Assembly (NCBI RefSeq): GCF_008704935.1
Contig: NZ_CP023692.1
Span: forward strand, 4,741,001-4,805,000
Length of the DNA stretch: 64,000 nucleotides
From: Streptomyces vinaceus
GTDB taxonomy: Bacteria; Actinomycetota; Actinomycetes; Streptomycetales; Streptomycetaceae
Direction of reading: 5' to 3'
Translations under genes and position numbers: made by a program
Part shown: positions 34,684 through 43,281 of the stretch, in pieces
Numbering within the stretch: the stretch's first letter is position 1
Layout: each line of letters starts with the position of its first letter
The notes under the pieces: model-generated
Database searches by the model: none
What the model was told of the DNA's origin: nothing
What the model saw: the letters and a program-made list of their open reading frames with translations, nothing else

Positions 34684-35562
34684 TTACGCGCGGGGGACGC
34701 GTACGACGCCCTCCTGGATGACCGTCACGGCCAGGCGCCCGTCCTGGGTCCAGATCCGGGCCTGCCCGAGCCCGCGCCCGGCCGCGGCCGAGGGGGACTC
34801 CTGGTCGTACAGCAGCCATTCGTCGGCGCGGAACGGCCGGTGGAACCACATCGCGTGGTCCAGCGAGGCGCCCACCACGTCGCCGACCGCCCAGCCGCCC
34901 CGGCCGTGCGCGAGCAGCACCGAGTCGAGCAGGGTCATGTCCGAGACGTACGTGGCCAGGCAGGTGTGCAGGAGCGCGTCGTCGCTCTCCAGCTTCCCGG
35001 CCGTACGGAACCACACCTGCGAGCGCGGCTCGACCGGCTTGCCGACGCTGCCCCAGGGCGGGACGGTGGCGTACCGCAGGTCCACGGCGCCGCGCGCCTC
35101 GATCAGCCGTTCCACCGTGCCCGGGTCGCGGAAGATCTCCCGGTACGCGGGCAGCGCCTCGGCGGCCGTCGGCAGGGTCTCGGGATCGGGCGCGTGCGGC
35201 ATCGCGCTCTGGTGGTCGAGGCCCTCCTCGTACGTCTGGAAGGACGCGGAGAGGTGGAAGATCGGCTGGCCGTGCTGGACGGCCACGACCCGGCGGGTGG
35301 TGAAGGAGCGCCCGTCGCGGATCCGGTCGACCGCGTAGACGATCGGCGCGCCCGGGTCCCCGGCGCGCAGGAAGTACGAGTGCAGCGAGTGCGCGGTGCG
35401 GTCCTCGGGCACGGTCCGCCCGGCCGCGACCATGGCCTGGGCCGCGACCTGGCCGCCGAAGACGCGCGGTACCAGCGCCGAACGGCTGGTACCGCGGAAG
35501 ATGTTCTCCTCGATCTGCTCCAGGTCGAGCAGATCGAGGAGCGTCGTCAGTGCCTCGTTCAT
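34684..35562 (-). CDS. tesB: acyl-CoA thioesterase II (TesB-like)
   Basis: A 292-residue double hot-dog thioesterase hydrolysing medium/long acyl-CoAs. The first hot-dog has FRGTSRSALVPRVFGGQVAAQAMVAAGRTV and HSLHSYFLRAGDP. The second has WVGD-type elements GDVVGASLDHAMWFHRPFRADEWLLYDQESPSAAAGRGLGQARIW with the catalytic Asp/His region. It lies 18 bases after the acyl-CoA dehydrogenase gene on the same strand, a probable two-gene fatty acyl-CoA operon. Confidence 0.9.
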   Translation of the reverse strand: MNEALTTLLDLLDLEQIEENIFRGTSRSALVPRVFGGQVAAQAMVAAGRTVPEDRTAHSLHSYFLRAGDPGAPIVYAVDRIRDGRSFTTRRVVAVQHGQPIFHLSASFQTYEEGLDHQSAMPHAPDPETLPTAAEALPAYREIFRDPGTVERLIEARGAVDLRYATVPPWGSVGKPVEPRSQVWFRTAGKLESDDALLHTCLATYVSDMTLLDSVLLAHGRGGWAVGDVVGASLDHAMWFHRPFRADEWLLYDQESPSAAAGRGLGQARIWTQDGRLAVTVIQEGVVRVPRA

Positions 35563-35580
35563 GGAGTGAGGGCCAGGGCC

Positions 35581-36738
<1,158 letters not shown>

Positions 36739-36782
36739 AGCCGCCTCCTCGATCCTGTCGCCCGTCGCGCTGTCGCGCCGTG

Positions 36783-36800
36783 TCTAAGCGCTTGCTCAGA
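36783..36800. promoter_or_regulatory. candidate operator for the acyl-CoA dehydrogenase/thioesterase operon
   Basis: TCTAAGC-GCTT-GCTCAGA is an inverted repeat with one mismatch, 45 bases upstream of the ACAD start. TetR-type fatty-acid regulators use sites of this kind, but no regulator gene is adjacent. Confidence 0.45.
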
Positions 36801-36865
36801 CCACTAAGTTACCGGTGGGTCGGGTGGGCTGTCCAGAGTCGCGGAGGGGGACCGGGTGTGATGTC

Positions 36866-36901
36866 CGGCGCCGGCCGGGGGCGGACCGCCGGCCGGCGCC
36901 G
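36866..36901 (-). terminator. terminator after the small secreted protein gene
   Basis: CGGCGCCGGCC (36866-36876) pairs with GGCCGGCGCCG (36891-36901), just past the stop codon of the leftward gene at 36906. Confidence 0.7.
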
Positions 36902-36905
36902 ACGC

Positions 36906-37229
36906 TCACTTGCCGAGGACCTTGCCGGTCCACTGGCCGGCGGCGCCGTGCATCAGCGCCTCGTGGCCGAGGACCTGCGTACCGGGCAGCGCGGCCATGC
37001 CGATGTCGCCGGCCGGGGCCGCGCCGTTGTGGGAGCCGACCGTGTTGTCGCGGCCGGCGTTGAACACGTCGTCGCCGGCCACCTGGGACAGGTCGCCGAA
37101 GACGATCGAGTACGTGTTGTCGATCGGCGCGTACACGGTGAAGGTGTCGTCTGCGGACGCGGTGGACGCGCCGGCCAGGATGACGCCGCCGGCGGCGAGA
37201 GCGGTCAGGGCGAGGCGGATCGATCGCAC
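36906..37229 (-). CDS. small secreted protein of unknown function
   Basis: A 107-residue exported protein. The GTG at 37229 gives the signal peptide MRSIRLALTALAAGGVILAGASTASA with cleavage before DDTF. The mature part, about 80 residues, has no cysteine and reads TFTVYAPIDNTYSIVFGDLSQVAGDDVFNAGRDN, a pattern of short strands, then SHNGAAPAGDIGMAALPG. AAAGG lies about ten bases before the GTG. It is not a chaplin (no GVLSGN-type motif). I do not recognise the family. Probably a cell-surface or spore-coat-type small protein; that is inference. Confidence 0.65.
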   Translation of the reverse strand: MRSIRLALTALAAGGVILAGASTASADDTFTVYAPIDNTYSIVFGDLSQVAGDDVFNAGRDNTVGSHNGAAPAGDIGMAALPGTQVLGHEALMHGAAGQWTGKVLGK

Positions 37230-37362
37230 GAGGGCACTGCCTTTCGAGGTGGGGGTTCGCAAGCAGTGCGAACGTAGGCCGCCGCGCGCCGCGAGGCGGC
37301 GAGCCCCCCACGGGAAGCCCCGAGTCCATCCGTACGGCGCAGCCGTCCCTGGTCCGGTGCGG

Positions 37363-38970
37363 TCAGTCCCGCGGGGCCCGGCTCAGCGCGAACCACAGCT
37401 CCATCCGGGTGTCCGGGTCGTCGAGGTCGCGGCCCAGGAGGGCCGCGGCGCGGGCGATGCGCTGGCGGACGGTGTTGCGGTGCACGCCGAGGGCGGCGGC
37501 GCTGCGGTCCCAGCTGCCGTGGTGGGCCAGCCAGGCGCGCAGGGTCTCGCGCAGGGCGGGGGAGAGCGGGCCGAGCAGGGCCGCGGCGTGGGCGCGGGCC
37601 TCGGCATCGCCGACGAGCCCCGCGAGACCGGGTTCGGTGTGCCGCACCAGCGGGGTACGGGCCGCCTCGGCGCGGTCCAGGGCCCGGCGGGCCTGCGCGT
37701 CGGCGCCGGCCAGCGCGCCGGGCCCGGCCGGGGCGCTCACCCCGAGCCGCCACCCGGGCTGCGGCGACGGCTCCCGGTCGGTGAGCAGCCGTGGCGTCGG
37801 ACCGTCCGGGTCCAGCAGTACGGTGCCCAGCGCGGCGGCGAGGGCCTGCGGATCCCCGGTGCCGGCGGCCCGTACGGCGTACCAGGGCCCGGGGCCGAGG
37901 GCCTCGGCCGGGGAGCCGCCGAGCAGCAGGCGGGTGAGCACGGCGGCTTCGGTCCCGGCGGGCCGTTCCGCGGTGAGCAGGGTCAGCAGGACGGCGGCCA
38001 CCGACGCGATCGTGTGGTCGCCGGGCGCCCGCTCGGCCGTGGCCACGCCCAGGGCCCGGCTCCCGCCGAGGGCGTAGGCGGCGAGCTGGACCCCGCCCGC
38101 GGTGGCGGTGGCCGTGGCGGCGGCGCCCGGGGCCACCCGGCCGGCCAGCGCGGCCAGTGCGGCCACCGCCTCTTCGCCGGGCGCGGCCCCGGCGGAGACG
38201 GACACCCGCCCCACCGCCCCATCCCCGGCCCGCCCAGCGCCCTCGGCAGCCTCTGTGGCCCTGGTGCCCCCCGCGGCCCCAGCGCTCCCCGCCCCGGCAG
38301 CCCCTGCGGCCACCCCGGTGGCCCCGGTGGCCCCGGCCGGGCTCGGGGGGGTCAGGACGGCGGCCCAGCCGTTCAGGCTCGACGCCAGGCGGCGCAGTAC
38401 CGCCGGGACCGGGTCGGGCCGGGCGGCCGCCGCGGCCAGGGCCTGCTGGGCCTCGGTGACCCGGCGCAGCTCGCGGGTCCGCGCTTCGGCCATGAGCCGC
38501 CACACGGCCCGGGCGACGGCCGTGAACCGGGTCGGCGGCGGCACTTCCAGCAGCGGCAGCCCGTGCCGGGCGCAGGCCCGGGCGAGCTCCGGGGGCACCT
38601 GCGCGTGCAGGGGCGCCACCCCGAACCCGAGCGCGGCCACCCCCGATCCGACCAGCCGCCGCACGTACGCGTCGGCGGCGTCGGGGTCGGCGGCGTCGGA
38701 GCGGCCCGTGCCGGCAGCCGACCCCGATCCCGATCCCGACCCCGATCCCGACCCCGATCCCGCCTCCGCCAGCCCCGCCCCCGCCGTGAGCAGGAGCTCG
38801 CCGCCGAGCAGGTAGGGCGACGGGTCCGCCATCTCCGAGGCGTGCACCCCGTGCACCTCCGCCCCCTCCGGCCCGGCGACCAGCCGCAGCTCCAGCGCCC
38901 GGTCGGCGAGCAGGGCGCCGAGCCCGACCGCAGGCGTGGGCGGGCCGTCGGACCCGGCAGGCTTCGGCAT
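37363..38970 (-). CDS. PucR family transcriptional regulator
   Basis: A 535-residue PucR-type regulator. The N-terminal PucR sensor domain (LADRALELRLVAGPEGAEVHGVHASEMADPSPYLLGGELLLTAG) is followed by a GGDEF-like middle domain and a C-terminal HTH_30 (LRAWLAHHGSWDRSAAALGVHRNTVRQRIARAAALLG). An unusual Gly-Ser run (GSGSGSGSGSGSGSAAG) interrupts the N-domain. The middle also has long Ala/Gly tracts. Divergent from agmatinase 114 bases away, so it likely controls the agmatinase/TPP-enzyme genes in guanidino or polyamine catabolism. The ATG at 38970 has GGAG at six bases. Confidence 0.85.
   Translation of the reverse strand: MPKPAGSDGPPTPAVGLGALLADRALELRLVAGPEGAEVHGVHASEMADPSPYLLGGELLLTAGAGLAEAGSGSGSGSGSGSGSAAGTGRSDAADPDAADAYVRRLVGSGVAALGFGVAPLHAQVPPELARACARHGLPLLEVPPPTRFTAVARAVWRLMAEARTRELRRVTEAQQALAAAAARPDPVPAVLRRLASSLNGWAAVLTPPSPAGATGATGVAAGAAGAGSAGAAGGTRATEAAEGAGRAGDGAVGRVSVSAGAAPGEEAVAALAALAGRVAPGAAATATATAGGVQLAAYALGGSRALGVATAERAPGDHTIASVAAVLLTLLTAERPAGTEAAVLTRLLLGGSPAEALGPGPWYAVRAAGTGDPQALAAALGTVLLDPDGPTPRLLTDREPSPQPGWRLGVSAPAGPGALAGADAQARRALDRAEAARTPLVRHTEPGLAGLVGDAEARAHAAALLGPLSPALRETLRAWLAHHGSWDRSAAALGVHRNTVRQRIARAAALLGRDLDDPDTRMELWFALSRAPRD
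38721..38764. repeat. hexanucleotide microsatellite inside the PucR gene
   Basis: About seven head-to-tail CCCGAT/CCCGAC units encode the Gly-Ser run of the PucR regulator. Being in multiples of six, copy changes keep the reading frame, giving length variants instead of frameshifts. Confidence 0.75.
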
Positions 38971-39084
38971 GGATGCTCCGTACAGTTCGAGGGCGCTCGG
39001 TGGATGAAACGTACACTTCGCGCCCCGCGGACGCCCGCTTACGCTCGAAGGACCGCATGTAGGACCTCCAGAAGGGCACCCCCC

Positions 39085-40053
39085 ATGAGCACCGAGCAGA
39101 CGCCGCGCGGACCGGTCGACTCCTCCCGCATCCCGCGCTACGCGGGCCCCGCGACCTTCGCCCGGCTGCCCCGCCTGGACGAGGTCGGCTCGGCGGACGT
39201 CGCCGTCGTCGGCGTCCCCTTCGACTCGGGTGTCTCGTACCGCCCCGGCGCCCGCTTCGGCGGCAACGCCATCCGCGAGGCCTCGCGCCTGCTGCGCCCG
39301 TACAACCCGGCGCAGGACGCCTCCCCGTTCGCGCTCGCGCAGGTGGCGGACGCCGGCGACATCGCGGTGAACCCCTTCAACATCAACGAGGCCGTCGAGA
39401 CGGTCGAGGCGGCCGCCGACGAGCTCCTCGGCGCCGGCTCCCGCCTGATGACCCTCGGTGGCGACCACACCATCGCCCTCCCGCTGCTGCGCTCCGTCGC
39501 GAAGAAGCACGGCCCGGTGGCCCTGCTCCACTTCGACGCGCACCTGGACACCTGGGACACGTACTTCGGCGCCGAGTACACCCACGGCACCCCGTTCCGC
39601 CGCGCCGTGGAGGAGGGCATCCTCGACACCGAGGCGCTCTCGCACGTCGGCACGCGCGGCCCGCTGTACGGCAAGCAGGACCTCGACGACGACGCCAAGA
39701 TGGGCTTCGGCATCGTGACCTCGGCCGACGTCTACCGGCGCGGCGCCGACGAGGTCGCGGACCAGCTGCGCCAGCGCATCGGCGACCGTCCGCTCTACAT
39801 CTCGATCGACATCGACGTGCTGGACCCGGCGCACGCGCCCGGCACCGGCACGCCGGAGGCGGGCGGCATGACCTCCCGCGAGCTGCTGGAGATCATCCGC
39901 GGCCTGTCCTCCTGCAACCTGGTCTCGGCGGACGTGGTCGAGGTAGCCCCGGCGTACGATCACGCCGAGATCACCTCGGTCGCGGCCTCGCACACCGCGT
40001 ACGAGCTGACGACCATCATGAGCCGCCAGATCGCCGCCGCGAAGAAGGCGTAG
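39085..40053 (+). CDS. speB: agmatinase/guanidinobutyrase (ureohydrolase)
   Basis: A 322-residue Mn-dependent ureohydrolase releasing urea from agmatine or 4-guanidinobutyrate. The arginase-family metal motifs are LGGDHTIALP, LHFDAHLDTWDTY and ISIDIDVLDPAHAPGTGTPEAGG. ATG at 39085 behind GAAGGG. The downstream TPP enzyme begins 30 bases later, suggesting one transcript, with the divergent PucR as regulator. Substrate choice between agmatine and guanidinobutyrate cannot be read from the sequence. Confidence 0.92.
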   Translation: MSTEQTPRGPVDSSRIPRYAGPATFARLPRLDEVGSADVAVVGVPFDSGVSYRPGARFGGNAIREASRLLRPYNPAQDASPFALAQVADAGDIAVNPFNINEAVETVEAAADELLGAGSRLMTLGGDHTIALPLLRSVAKKHGPVALLHFDAHLDTWDTYFGAEYTHGTPFRRAVEEGILDTEALSHVGTRGPLYGKQDLDDDAKMGFGIVTSADVYRRGADEVADQLRQRIGDRPLYISIDIDVLDPAHAPGTGTPEAGGMTSRELLEIIRGLSSCNLVSADVVEVAPAYDHAEITSVAASHTAYELTTIMSRQIAAAKKA

Positions 40054-40082
40054 CAGGACCCGAGAAGGGCGAGTAAGCGCAC

Positions 40083-41768
40083 GTGACGCACGACCACGAC
40101 CTGGTACTCCGTCCCACCGACGCACAGCGGGCGGCCGCCCTCGCGCCGCCGCCCGGGCGGACGGGCGGGGACCTGGTCGTGGAGACGCTCCGCGGCCTCG
40201 GCGCGACCACCGTCTTCGGTCTGCCGGGGCAGCACGCGCTCGCCCTCTTCGACGCGGTCGGCCGCTCCGACCTGCGGCTGATCGGGCTGCGTACGGAGAA
40301 CAACGCGGCCTTCGCCGCCGACGCGTACGGCCGCATCACGGGCGAGGCGGTCCCGCTGCTGCTGTCGACCGGCCCGGGCGCGCTGATGGCCCTGCCGGCC
40401 CTGGCCGAGGCGGCCGCCGCCTCGGCGCCCGTCCTCGCCATCTCCTCGCAGGTCCCGGTGGCGGGCCTGGGCGGCGGGCGGCGCGGGCACCTGCACGAGC
40501 TGCGGGACCAGTCGGCGTCGTTCCGGGACGTGGTGAAGTCGGTCCACACGGCCCGCACGCCCTCGCAGATCCCCTCCGTGATCGCGGAGGCCTGGGAATC
40601 GGCGCTGACGGCCCCGCACGGCCCGGTCTGGGTGGAGATCCCGGAGGACGTGCTGCGCGCGGAAACGGTGATCCCGCAGGTCACGGCCGTGGACGCGAGC
40701 CCGCACGAACTGGCCCCGCGCCCCGAGCTCACCGCGCTCGCGGGGCACTGGCTGGAGCGTGCCGCGCGCCCCGTGATCATCGCGGGCGGCGGGGTGGTCC
40801 GCTCGGACGCCGCGGGGAAGCTGCGGCAGCTCGCGGAGCGGCTCAACGCCCCCGTGGTCACCACGTTCGGCGGCAAGGGCGCCTTCCCGTGGACCCACCC
40901 GCTGTCCCTCCAGTCCTGGCTGGAGGACCGCCACATGACGGACTTCCTGGAGGACGCGGACGTCCTGCTGGTGGTCGGCTCGGGCCTGGGCGAACTGTCC
41001 TCGAACTACCACACGTTCCTCCCGACGGGCCGGGTCGTCCAGATCGAGGCGGACCTCGGCAAGCTGGAGTCCAACCACGCGGCCCTCGGGATCCACGCGG
41101 ACGCCCGCCTGGCCCTCCAGGCCCTCCTGGAGACGGTCGCGGAACGCGAGGACCCCGGAGCGCCGGAGCGGGTCCGCCTGCTCCTCTCGGAGATCGAGGA
41201 CCGCCTGTCGACCCAGGGCGTCTCGCTGGAGCGCGGCCTCCTCACGTCGATCCGCGCGGCGCTCCCCGCCCGCTCCCCGTCCTTCTGGGACATGACGATC
41301 CTGTCGTACTGGGCCTGGTCGGCGTTCGACGCGAAGCACCCCAACACGATGCACTCGGCGCAGGGCGCGGGCGGCCTCGGCTACGCCTTCCCGGCGGCCC
41401 TCGGCGCCTGCGTCGCGGAACCGGGCACCCCGGTCCTCGCGGTCTCCGGCGACGGCGGCGCGATGTACTCGATCGCGGACCTGGCGACGGCCAGGCAGCA
41501 CGACCTGGACGTGACCTGGCTGATCGTGGACGACGGCGGCTACGGCATCCTGCGCGAGTACATGGCGGACTCCTTCGAGGGCCGCACGACGGCCACCGAA
41601 CTCGCCCGCCCGGACTTCGTCGCCCTGGCCGAATCCTTCGGCGTCCCGGCGTCGACGACGACCCCGGAATCCCTCCGCGAGGACCTGAAGAAGTCCCTCG
41701 CCACCCCGGGTCCCACCGTCCTGGTGCTCCCGGCCACCCTGAAGATGTTCGCCCCGACCCACCTCTAG
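40083..41768 (+). CDS. thiamine pyrophosphate-dependent enzyme (acetolactate synthase-like)
   Basis: A 561-residue TPP enzyme of the acetohydroxyacid synthase/benzoylformate decarboxylase superfamily. The N-terminal PYR domain has VFGLPGQHALALFDA and the activating Glu in LRTENNAAFAADAYGR. The middle domain has PVIIAGGGVV. The C-terminal PP domain has the TPP/Mg motif GDGGAMYSIADLATARQHDLDVTWLIVDDGGYG. It follows agmatinase by 29 bases. In this context it may decarboxylate or carboligate a 2-oxo acid from arginine/polyamine breakdown, but the reaction is not known. Confidence 0.85.
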   Translation: MTHDHDLVLRPTDAQRAAALAPPPGRTGGDLVVETLRGLGATTVFGLPGQHALALFDAVGRSDLRLIGLRTENNAAFAADAYGRITGEAVPLLLSTGPGALMALPALAEAAAASAPVLAISSQVPVAGLGGGRRGHLHELRDQSASFRDVVKSVHTARTPSQIPSVIAEAWESALTAPHGPVWVEIPEDVLRAETVIPQVTAVDASPHELAPRPELTALAGHWLERAARPVIIAGGGVVRSDAAGKLRQLAERLNAPVVTTFGGKGAFPWTHPLSLQSWLEDRHMTDFLEDADVLLVVGSGLGELSSNYHTFLPTGRVVQIEADLGKLESNHAALGIHADARLALQALLETVAEREDPGAPERVRLLLSEIEDRLSTQGVSLERGLLTSIRAALPARSPSFWDMTILSYWAWSAFDAKHPNTMHSAQGAGGLGYAFPAALGACVAEPGTPVLAVSGDGGAMYSIADLATARQHDLDVTWLIVDDGGYGILREYMADSFEGRTTATELARPDFVALAESFGVPASTTTPESLREDLKKSLATPGPTVLVLPATLKMFAPTHL

Positions 41769-41799
41769 GCAGGCTGCGGCCCCAAGCGACCTGCCCTGT

Positions 41800-42228
41800 T
41801 CACGCCGTGCCGCCGCCCCCGGGAAACTCGGCCCAGACCGCCTTGCCGATTCCGCAGGCGCGCCGCTCCACGCCCCAGCGGGCGGCCACGGCGGCCACGA
41901 TGACGAGGCCGCGTCCGCCCTCGTCGTCGGGCTGGTGCGCCGCAGGGTCCAACTCCGCCCAAGGGCCGGCGTCGGCGACCTCGATCCGCAGGGCCGTGCC
42001 GTCCCACTGCGCTTTCACGCCGATCTCGCGGCCGCGGGGGGCGCGAGCGTGCCGCACGGCGTTGGTGACGAGCTCCGACAGCGCCAGCTCGGCCGCCTCC
42101 ACGGTCTGTGGGGCGATGCCCCAGGACCGCGCCTGGGCGCGCAGGAAGGCGCGCGCCCAGCCGGGCGTTCGCGGGGTCCGGGGCAGGAGCCAGAAGTTCT
42201 CGCGCTGCTGTGAAAGGTGTGGATCCAC
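41800..42228 (-). CDS. RsbW-like ATP-binding anti-sigma kinase
   Basis: A 142-residue GHKL ATPase of the Streptomyces RsbW/SpoIIAB-like group. It shows the N-box AELALSELVTNAVRHARAP, the G1 box IEVADAGPW and the G2 region DDEGGRGLVIVAAVAARWGV. Such proteins bind or phosphorylate anti-sigma antagonists. A GTG start at 42228 with GAGG five bases upstream. It is divergent from the GntR regulator, and the first TCTCTAGAGATG box lies 11 bases before its start codon, so it is likely under that regulator's control. Confidence 0.82.
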   Translation of the reverse strand: MDPHLSQQRENFWLLPRTPRTPGWARAFLRAQARSWGIAPQTVEAAELALSELVTNAVRHARAPRGREIGVKAQWDGTALRIEVADAGPWAELDPAAHQPDDEGGRGLVIVAAVAARWGVERRACGIGKAVWAEFPGGGGTA

Positions 42229-42238
42229 GGCCGCCTCA

Positions 42239-42252
42239 CATCTCTAGAGATG
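42239..42252. promoter_or_regulatory. GntR-type box 1
   Basis: CATCTCTAGAGATG, a perfect 14-bp palindrome just upstream of the RsbW-like gene. Confidence 0.65.
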
Positions 42253-42290
42253 CCTCGATTGAAGCGGCTGTGGCAGCCGGGGTCAATCCT

Positions 42291-42302
42291 TCTCTAGAGA
42301 TG
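42291..42302. promoter_or_regulatory. GntR-type box 2
   Basis: TCTCTAGAGATG, identical in 12 bases to box 1, in the middle of the divergent gap. The 10-bp core TCTCTAGAGA is a palindrome. Confidence 0.65.
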
Positions 42303-42354
42303 TGTCCGGGGGTGATTCGCGGCGCCCGACCTCTGCCGGATTCCGCACATACGA

Positions 42355-42366
42355 TGTCTAGAGATG
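42355..42366. promoter_or_regulatory. GntR-type box 3
   Basis: TGTCTAGAGATG, one mismatch to boxes 1 and 2, ending four bases before the AGGAGG ribosome site of the GntR gene. A site here could block transcription or translation of the regulator's own gene. Confidence 0.6.
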
Positions 42367-42379
42367 ATCAGGAGGATCC

Positions 42380-43141
42380 ATGCCGAGTCACAGCTCCGGG
42401 CGCCAGCCCAAGTACCAGCGGATCGCCGCAGAGCTGAAGGCGGCCATCCAGGCCGGCACGTACGGGCCCGGCGACCGCCTGCCCGGCGAAAACGACCTGA
42501 TGGCCGCTCATGGCGTCGCCCGCATGACCGCGCGTCAAGCGCTTGGTGTGCTCCAGACAGAGGGGCTTGCCGAGGCGCGCAAAGGGGCCGTGGTCTTCGT
42601 GCGCGAATTTCGGCTGATCCGGCGCCGCGGAATCCAGCGGCTGGCTGCCGAGGTCTGGGGCCGAGGGAGGTCCATCTGGGCCGCCGACACGGAGGACCGT
42701 GAGCTCGTCGTCGAGTTCCTCTCGGTGGGTGAGGAGCCCGCTCCCCAGGCGGTCGCCGCAGTCCTCGAACTCGCCGAGGGTGACCGTGTCTGTGCCCGTC
42801 GCCGAAGGTTCTTGCTTGACGGCTCGCCCGTCCTGCTGGCGACTTCCTATCTTGACGCCGCCCTCGCCTCGGGCACCGCAATCGCGGAGCCAGACTCCGG
42901 CCCCGGTGGCATCTACGCGCGCCTTGCGGACCTCGGCCGCAAGCCGGTGCGGTTCCGTGAGGAGGTCCGCTCCCGGATGCCCACCCCGGAGGAGGCCGAC
43001 CGACTCGATCTCAAGTCCGGGACTCCGGTCGTCCTGGTCTCCCGTACCGCCTTCACCACCGACGGCCGCGCGGTCGAGGTCAACGAGATGACCCTCGACG
43101 CCTCCGCCTACGTTCTGGAGTACGAGTTCGACGCCCAGTAG
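42380..43141 (+). CDS. GntR family regulator with UTRA domain
   Basis: A 253-residue GntR/HutC-type regulator. The N-terminal winged helix reads PKYQRIAAELKAAIQAGTYGPGDRLPGENDLMAAHGVARMTARQALGVLQTEGLAEARKG. A UTRA ligand domain follows (VVEFLSVGEEPAPQAVAAVLELAEGDRVCARRRRFLLDGSPVLLATSYL) and ends in VVLVSRTAFTTDGRAVEVNEMTLDASAYVLEYEFDA. Strong ribosome site AGGAGG ahead of the ATG. It resembles the KorSA/TraR-type GntR proteins of actinomycete plasmids and integrative elements, although no transfer genes are here. Probably controls itself and the divergent RsbW-like gene. Confidence 0.87.
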   Translation: MPSHSSGRQPKYQRIAAELKAAIQAGTYGPGDRLPGENDLMAAHGVARMTARQALGVLQTEGLAEARKGAVVFVREFRLIRRRGIQRLAAEVWGRGRSIWAADTEDRELVVEFLSVGEEPAPQAVAAVLELAEGDRVCARRRRFLLDGSPVLLATSYLDAALASGTAIAEPDSGPGGIYARLADLGRKPVRFREEVRSRMPTPEEADRLDLKSGTPVVLVSRTAFTTDGRAVEVNEMTLDASAYVLEYEFDAQ

Positions 43142-43281
43142 CGGGAGTGCATGAGCGGTCACCCGGAGGGGTGAAGTGTGCGCGCGGGGGTCCGTACGCC
43201 GGTGCGATTGTTGCGGTGGGATGAAATCCGCCGGTCGGGGCGTTGGAGGAGCGGCAGGACTGGACGAACGGGGAGGACCAC

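Noticed and set aside
36906..37229. Chaplin identity for the small secreted protein
   Set aside because: The size is close, but no chaplin repeat or paired cysteines are present.
42239..43141. An integrated plasmid or ICE remnant around the KorSA-like GntR gene
   Set aside because: No integrase, excisionase pair, replication or transfer gene lies beside it. The neighbours are ordinary chromosomal genes.
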